Source of the DNA: Gnetum montanum
Taxonomy: Eukaryota; Streptophyta; Gnetopsida; Gnetales; Gnetaceae
Length of the DNA stretch: 64,000 bases
Assembly (NCBI GenBank): GCA_015680685.1
Contig: MNCI01002250.1
Span: forward strand, 501,580 to 565,579
Direction of reading: 5' to 3'
This document shows, piece by piece, positions 57,510-64,000 of the stretch. Below the pieces are notes generated by a model, which worked only from the letters and a program-made list of their open reading frames with translations, did no database searches and had not been told where the DNA came from. The translations under genes and the position numbers were made by a program. The first letter of the stretch is position 1. Each line of letters starts with the position of its first letter.

Positions 57510-60500
57510 TGTATCACAACCTAAAAATTTACATAGCATTAATTATTTAATTTAATGCATGTGATTAACTATTTAATGTTATCATATGCATTTTTATAGA
57601 TTAGCTCTAATTTTCTAGGTTAAATCATAAGATTATATTATTATCACTACTACTGTTATTATTGTTGTTATTGTTAGTTTCCTACACAAGTGAATGAAAT
57701 CTATTTGCTAGGGTATTTTGTTAAAATTTTGTATCCTTCTTTATTACTATTGAAGCTTGGTTATAGATATTATAAATCTTTTATGATTAAATGTTAAAAT
57801 CCAATTACCCCAAGAAGTTTGTTTTATCAATTATCATGCCTTTACAAGCATTTGGGTATGCATATTTTCTTCTTTATGCACATTCAATTATGTATATCCA
57901 ATCTTTATTATGCAAATTCAAATATGCACATTTATGCTTTATTATGCACATCTAGTTATGCATATTTTATTTTTATTATATATATGTGATTATATAATAC
58001 TGTATTCATGGAGTAATTTTGGACCCTAATCTTATCCAAACAATATTCCTTGTCAATTTTCATTGTTAAACTAGAATTTGGAGTTCATTTTTAACTATAA
58101 TTAAATATTGCATAAATCAATTTTGTTAAGGAAATACCTTAGAATGATGTCATACCTAGAATTTGACCTTACTGATGAATCTGTGGTGTTCCAAAATGTT
58201 AGTTTTGACCCTTAATTCACTAGAAATAGAGTTACAATTTTTGAGATATCACATTTTTAGTTTACTAAAAATGCCACAAAGTTTTGGCATTTGAACTAGG
58301 CGACTATGATAAGTGAATTCTAGATATGATTTTAGTAGACAATTGGCTAAAGCACATGATAGGAATTCCATAGGTTCAAAAGAAGCTTGATTTAGACTTC
58401 TAATGTGCTTGTTATGAGACCTTAAACCTTAGAAGTATTAGTGGGGAGAGAAAATGAAGAGAAGAACTTATGAAAAATGTTTATGTAAAAAATTTATTAA
58501 GTTAAAATTAAAAATCAAAGCTAAAAAGTTAACTTCAGGTCATGTGAGGTAGTTTGAAAAAGAATAAAAATCATATAAGCTTGTAAGCTTATATAAAAAT
58601 TATATAATATACATTTTTCACTACCTATGTTCCTTAGCTACTTCGCATGCATGTTTGCTTTTCTATTTCAAAACAAAAACCAATTCTTGCCTTCGTCCTT
58701 CATATCCAAGCCAATATAAACCCTGTTTCTTCCATTTCTAAACATGTACCAAGCCCAAGCGTCACATTGCATGTGATTCCTCTACTTAGAAATAGATTAT
58801 TAGATCTCATTTTTGGGTTGTAAAGGGTTTTTGGGGTGTTGTGTTTAAGAGAAGTAAAAACTAATTTTGAGCATTAGGTGGAAAGGGAAGACACTTAGAA
58901 GATTCTAAAAGCCCTACCTGTACAACGAAGAAAAATTATTTTACTTTCTTTTTTTTATGTAGCTACCCAATTTTGTTGTCAATTTTGTAAAAAAATTTAT
59001 TTTACTTTCCCTTTCATGTGGCCATCCTATATTGTTGCAAATTTTCTATTCCTTCTTTTTGCTTTTTGGTTTTTTGTTATGCTTCTATAATTTTCATTAT
59101 TATTTTAGATTCTACATAATTTTTTTCCTTTTCTGCCTATTTTTATATGAAAAATAGTATTTTGATCTTATCTAAACCATTTTCTATCTTTTGGATGAAT
59201 TTTTAGAATATGTGGAAACTTTATGTAACTTTCTTCTCAAATATTTTATGATTTTCTTGGATCAACTCTTGATATAAACAAGACTGTGTGAGAATTTCTA
59301 TGGAAATTTAGCTATTATGAATTTTTTGCTACTACAAAAATCTTTTCAATTTGAAATATATTAAAATACTGTACCCTAAGTGGCTCAGTTGGGGTCTCAA
59401 GGATAATCCTATGATAGTAGAAAGATTATTCTAAGACCTATCGGTGTGTCCCTTTGGTAGTGAGAATAATGAAGAGCTAGCCTTTGAAGATGCTTGGATA
59501 AAATATATAGTTTTTGAATTGTCGGAAAAATTTGTGATGTCTTTGGATATTAAATAATTGAAAGAATTTTTCGATGATAGTAGTGAGGTTATTCCAAGAC
59601 CTGTCAATATATTCTTTTGAAAGTGAGGATAACCAAGAGCTAACCTTTGAAGATGCCTAGATAAAATATACATTCTTTAGATTTTTCAAAAATTTGTGGC
59701 ATTTTTGGAATTTGAAACATGCTTGATTATTTAATTGAAAACCTTTACCTGGCCCAAATCTTAAGACTTTTAGCCTAGAATCTTTATGCTCTATGAAGAG
59801 AGAAATAAAGTAAACTTTCTTGTTTGAGGGGTTCTAACTCATCCTACATTTTGATGTAAAGAGTCAAGGGTAGCCTGAGAAACATCAAAAGAGGGATATG
59901 AAATAAAAGGTGAATCAATTCTGTACTAGAAGGACTCTTTAAACTTGAAAAATAATGTTTGTAATTTTTTTATTTTTTGTAAAATAGAAACCTTATACAC
60001 TTTTTAGATACTTGAACCATGTACCTAGTTTTGTGAATAAATAATAAAGTATGGTAGATATGAAATTGTTGTCTATGCCATTTGGACCATGAGATTGCAA
60101 GGATTATTTTTGATTTCAACATGCACTATATGTTCGGGAAATTTTAATATTATTTATTATATATTAATATTTTATTTAACTATTATTTTTAATTTAATTT
60201 GGTAAAATTCAAATGTGAATATGTTTATTTCTAGATGTCTGATTAATGTGAAATAAGTGTCATTGGAATCATTATCTTACATACGAGTTCATTATAAAAC
60301 TAGTGAAATTTTTCAACATCTACATTTTTGTGACTATGCAAATACCTTTTCTTCTCTATTTAGATTTAATTTAATTATGTATACGAGTAATATGAAATTT
60401 TGTCACGTTGTATTACTCTACCGTATTTAAGCTTCTAATTAATAATTTCTATCTATTTAATGGATTTCTTTTACATTAGTAAATTTTCACAACACTTCTA

Positions 60501-60545
60501 TTAGTTATTTGTAGGATTTTATAGATAGTTAATAAGGATGTTATA
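57510..60545. mobile_element. 3-kb insertion, probable solo LTR
   Basis: This block separates two halves of one RT that rejoin almost to the codon (LIGK | SKLAS). Its left edge TGTATCACAACC and right edge GGATGTTATA (read on the plus strand) resemble the TGTCACxCC...GGTGTTACA ends of long chromovirus-type plant LTRs. No pol or gag motif occurs inside. Flanks are GGATT and GTTTA, a poor target duplication, so the exact edges are uncertain by a few bases. It contains a 163-bp tandem repeat. Confidence 0.55.
59411..59720. repeat. 163-bp tandem duplication
   Basis: Units start at 59411 and 59574 (ATGATAGTAG). Shared words include AAGACCT, AAGAGCTA, CCTTTGAAGATGC and GATAAAATATA at a constant offset of 163. 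The copies have diverged noticeably. Confidence 0.75.
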
Positions 60546-61450
60546 GTTTACCAATAAGATTAATAACATAATCATTGGCACTTTGGAACATCATGTCATT
60601 GAAGATGCTACTCATAAATTATTGATATGTTTCTCTAGCATTCTAGCATTTTTAAGTCCAAAGGCCATTTTGGTATAGTAAAAAGTGCCCCAAGATTTTA
60701 TGAAAGTGGTATATCACTAGTGCTCTCAATTTATCTAAATTTGGTTGTATCCAAGAAAAAAAAATTCATCCATGAAGGACAAAAAAGCATGAACAACTAT
60801 GGTGTTGATAAGTTTATCTATGTTGGAAATAAGAAACTCATCCCTTCTTAAAATCGCAAAAGTCAAGTACAAATCTTAATGCTCCCATTCTTCTTGGAAA
60901 CCACAACCATGTTACAAACTTCATAATAGTTGACCAAATGGATAAAACTTGTATTTTAGAGCTTGGTTATAGCTTCATTGATAGCTAAAATTAGGGTGAG
61001 ATGGACCTTGCTAACCTTTTGTTTAATAGGTTTAGCTCATTCTTCTAGGATGATGTTGTGTTCAATTAGATTTAGATCGAGATTAAACATGTTTTTATAA
61101 CCTCTAGCAAATGTGCTAGAGTACTTTTGAACAATATTGAGAATATATTATTATTGGTCTAAAGATAGTAGAGCCCAAAACTAAAGGATTTTCTTAACTC
61201 CTTTATGACTCTTGATAGATAGTTTGACAAGCAGATCATTGGTAATGATAGGCTTGTAATTAAGGAAAGGAAAATAAAATTTATGAAGAATATTGTCTTT
61301 AGTAAGATCTAAAGATGTTGTAAGGTCATCAAGAAATGATGAATTAGACAAGAAGTCAATAAAAAATAAGTCTGAAGATTGACATATCAAGCTAGAATGA
61401 TCATCTAGAACTAGAAGTTCATAAAGTGATAAGTATGAAGTAGGATCCAT
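60546..61450 (-). pseudogene. Tat-like RT, N-terminal part (right half)
   Basis: The minus strand has an open linker (61450-61181, 89 codons) followed by GYKNMFNLDLNLIEHNIILE (canonical WSYEDMPGLDPxIVxHxLPL), AKPIKQKVSKVHLTLIL, VVVSKKNGSIKICT, then YQNGLWT and SIFNDMMFQSANDYVINLIG. The last block ends at the catalytic YVDD box (here YVIN), where the 3-kb insertion interrupts it. The protein continues at 57504. It has the same organisation as 38780-37870. Confidence 0.78.
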
Positions 61451-64000
61451 GATAACCTATGAGAAGATAGTGATATTAGAATGAAAAATAACTAAATAAA
61501 ACATAAAGATAATATAAATAATGGGATAAATTAATAAATGAGGGAAATTTGATTAGATGAGGAGATCAAGATTTTTATTTTGAAGGATGTTTTGGAACTT
61601 TAGAAGATAAGATGTCAAAAGTGGTGAAATAAGTAAAGTATGTATCACTAAGTAATGTTGCCTAGGAGTTGATGTGGGGATTGACAAAGATGTTATGATG
61701 AAATTATTCTATGAATAATTGACACAAGAAAGTGTAGATAAATCTTTGGCATATGATTGTAAAGAATCTGAATAGTTGGGAATGTCAAAGATTCAAAATT
61801 TCAATCTCTAAATCAAATACGAACTAACTGCACCTAATGCAAAATGAAATGATGTGTATAATTGATGAAATAAAAATAATAACAATGATGGAAATTTAAA
61901 TAAGAAAAAAAAAATAAACACTAGTAGATAAGGAAAATGAAAGATTGGTTTTGTTTTATTACATCATTAAAATTGTAACTTTGGGATTCAATTACAAAGG
62001 TAAAAAAATAGAGAAAGAGATCTCACAAGGAGATTTGAAAAATAAGAGAATAAATGTACTCTATAGAAAATTAGTAAAGATGTCCTTTCTAAATCAAATA
62101 TTTCTAAATTTGAAGGAAGTTGAGTTGTAATCCTAGTTGATGATAATAAGGGGAGACAAGGTTGTAGAACCAAATGATACTATTGGAATGACTTCTAGAG
62201 TTGTTGAATGATACCAACACTACTACCTTTGGAATGACTTATAGAGTTGTTGAATGTTAGATAAAAATGGTAATGCATTAAAGTAGGAACGACGTTACTC
62301 AAGTAACACAATGTCACTAACATAGAGTCATTAGATAATGTGATTGAGAACTTGAACTTAGTTGATAGGTGAGCATGCACTAACAGCCCTTCTATGCCTA
62401 TACTAGGGATGAAATTTGTTTGCAAAAATGCTACGTAATGTTGAAGAACATGAGGGATGATGCTACAAGCACTTAAAGTGGTATGAGAGTTCAATGTAAG
62501 GGTTTTCCAATTATGCAAGATGATATAAAATGAGAACCAAGGCTTGATATTTAAACACCAAAGCAGTATCTCAAGCTTTATGAACAACATACTTCACTAG
62601 AAACATCAATGAAAACTGATAGAAAGAAGTGACACTAACACTACAAGGTGATGTTGACACTAACACTAGATGTCACTAGCCAAAAGATGGTTAAAACTAC
62701 TAAATATAATGACATTGATGGAGAAGGCAACATAAATGATGATGTTGGATGTCACTAGTATCCTTAGGACCAAAAACAACTTCTAAAGATGTTGAAAACT
62801 TTCTCAAATAGATTGATGGAAGCTAAGAAAAACTAACAGTTATGCCAATGAAATACTTAAAATTCTCTATGGCTAAAAACATGAAAAAGTGGGTATAATA
62901 AATATGTTTTAAAATATATTTAAAAAAAAATAGAAGGCTCATAGAAAAATGCTTTTAATTTTTTTTGAGACATTTTTAGATCTTTTGAGACATTGCCATT
63001 TCTTGTAGTATACATAAATGATCTTATATGTATGGGTGTCAAATCCGAAAACACACATATATATATATATAGGGGTACTACAAAGAGGAGAAACTCCAAA
63101 TCAATCAAAAGAAAAGACCTAACTATTTTGGGAATGTCTTTTTAGGTTTTCATCCTTACAACCAATCTTGAAAAACCTTCCCTTTAGGGTAGGAAATTAG
63201 GCATTCCATGAAAGGATTAACATTGGGTGGAGGGGGAAGAACCCTTGCCCTATTAATAGCATGAACATTCTCAAAAGATAGTATCTCTATACTTGACCAA
63301 TAACTACAAAAAAATTATTAGTAGTTAAAATATATTGAATATGTTGTTCATTCTAAAGATTTTACATGTAATCACCAATAGATAGACTTCCTCAACATTT
63401 TTTATTATGAAGAACCATTTGAAGACCATCTAAATCAACAATAGGATTTTGTGAAACCTACGAAACATTTATTTTTTCCCTTTAGTCATTGAAGAATTTT
63501 TTGAAATTGATTTCATTAGAACCTTCTTTGAAGATACATTCTATTGAACAACAATAAAAGAGAGGGGTGGTCTAATAGTTGAAATGTCAATAGAAGAAGT
63601 TATCATAGGATTTGTAGCATCTATAGAAAAAACCTTAGCAATATCTATAACATTTACAGGAAAAAACTTTAATAGCATTTACAATAGCTTGTTGTCGATA
63701 GGCTTGCATTGCTTTTTTTTCACAACATAAAAGGATATGAATCAAACATATGATCTTCTTGATGATAAAAGTAACATGACCTTGGAAGATTGTAATATAC
63801 AACCTTATGTGCGTAATCAATTCCACCAGCATGTAGAAGAATTTATCGCTTAAGCAAATGAAGATCCACCTCAATCATATGTCAAATTTTATGAAACCCA
63901 CTAGCTATAGTGAGGATTTCAGACTGCTTGATTTGCCCAATGCAATAGATAATGTTCCTTTCAACTTTTTAAAAAATTAATGGATGATTCAACAATGATT
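61451..64000. other. Unassigned AT-rich end of window
   Basis: Only short frames occur. The minus-strand frame 63874-63635 has hydrophobic stretches and no recognised family. TGACACTAACACTA is repeated near 62630-62670, and a TA dinucleotide repeat lies at 63056-63071. Confidence 0.4.

Noticed and set aside
59375-59402. tRNA or SINE-like A box (TGGCTCAGTTGGGG)
   Set aside because: No B box or cloverleaf follows at the required distance.

Overview
The window looks like gene-poor nuclear DNA of a large-genome seed plant, possibly a gymnosperm. It is AT-rich and dominated by old, nested plant LTR retrotransposons of the Athila-like and Tat-like Ty3/gypsy and Ty1/copia types, plus LINEs. TATA-bearing low-copy islands and fragments of plant genes (alpha-tubulin, a probable SAUR) are scattered among them. 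The taxon is an inference; nothing in the sequence fixes it. No rRNA, tRNA or CRISPR array was recognised.

Layout. 0.6-2.5 kb: a same-strand mosaic of dead gene fragments (alpha-tubulin, a SAUR-like N-terminal half, an unidentified fragment) abutting a broken Athila-like RT. 2.5-7.3 kb: the rest of that Athila-like element (gag, protease, start of RT, 5' LTR), minus strand. 7.3-8.7 kb: LINE RT remnant. 10.7-14.1 kb: low-copy island with two TATA promoters, a 46-bp duplication around a single N, and one plausible small protein gene (13683-13997) whose leader has an AUGUAA start-stop uORF. 16.0-32.0 kb: an outer LTR retrotransposon (minus) with a complete plus-strand relative (19.9-27.0 kb, perfect 5-bp target duplication) nested in it. 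32.5-33.7 kb: Ty1/copia RT and RNase H remnant. 36.0-39.0 kb: Tat-like pol with two RNase H regions and integrase. 40.7-43.2 kb: a second gag-protease remnant like that at 2.5-6.3 kb. 43.2-45.3 kb: low-copy island. 47.5-53.6 kb: a third complete LTR element (minus). 53.6-55.3 kb: RTE-clade LINE. 57.2-61.5 kb: Tat-like RT split almost to the codon by a 3-kb insertion that looks like a solo LTR.

How the elements relate. At least five copies belong to one Athila-like superfamily sharing a Gag core, a Gag C-terminal YDHPKG motif and, where LTRs survive, TGATGA...TCATCA ends. All four preserved primer-binding sites are of one type, best kept in the 47.5-53.6 kb copy, where it is nearly identical to the tRNA-Asp site. 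One subfamily (2.5-7.3 and 40.7-43.2 kb) has protease, and in one copy RT. The other (outer, inner and 47.5 kb elements) has recognisable LTRs and gag but no visible RT or integrase; in two copies a second ORF lies before the 3' LTR. These look like non-autonomous elements moved by relatives. All are decayed: the gag frames stay largely in register but carry stops, many of them one C-to-T change from CAA or CGA.
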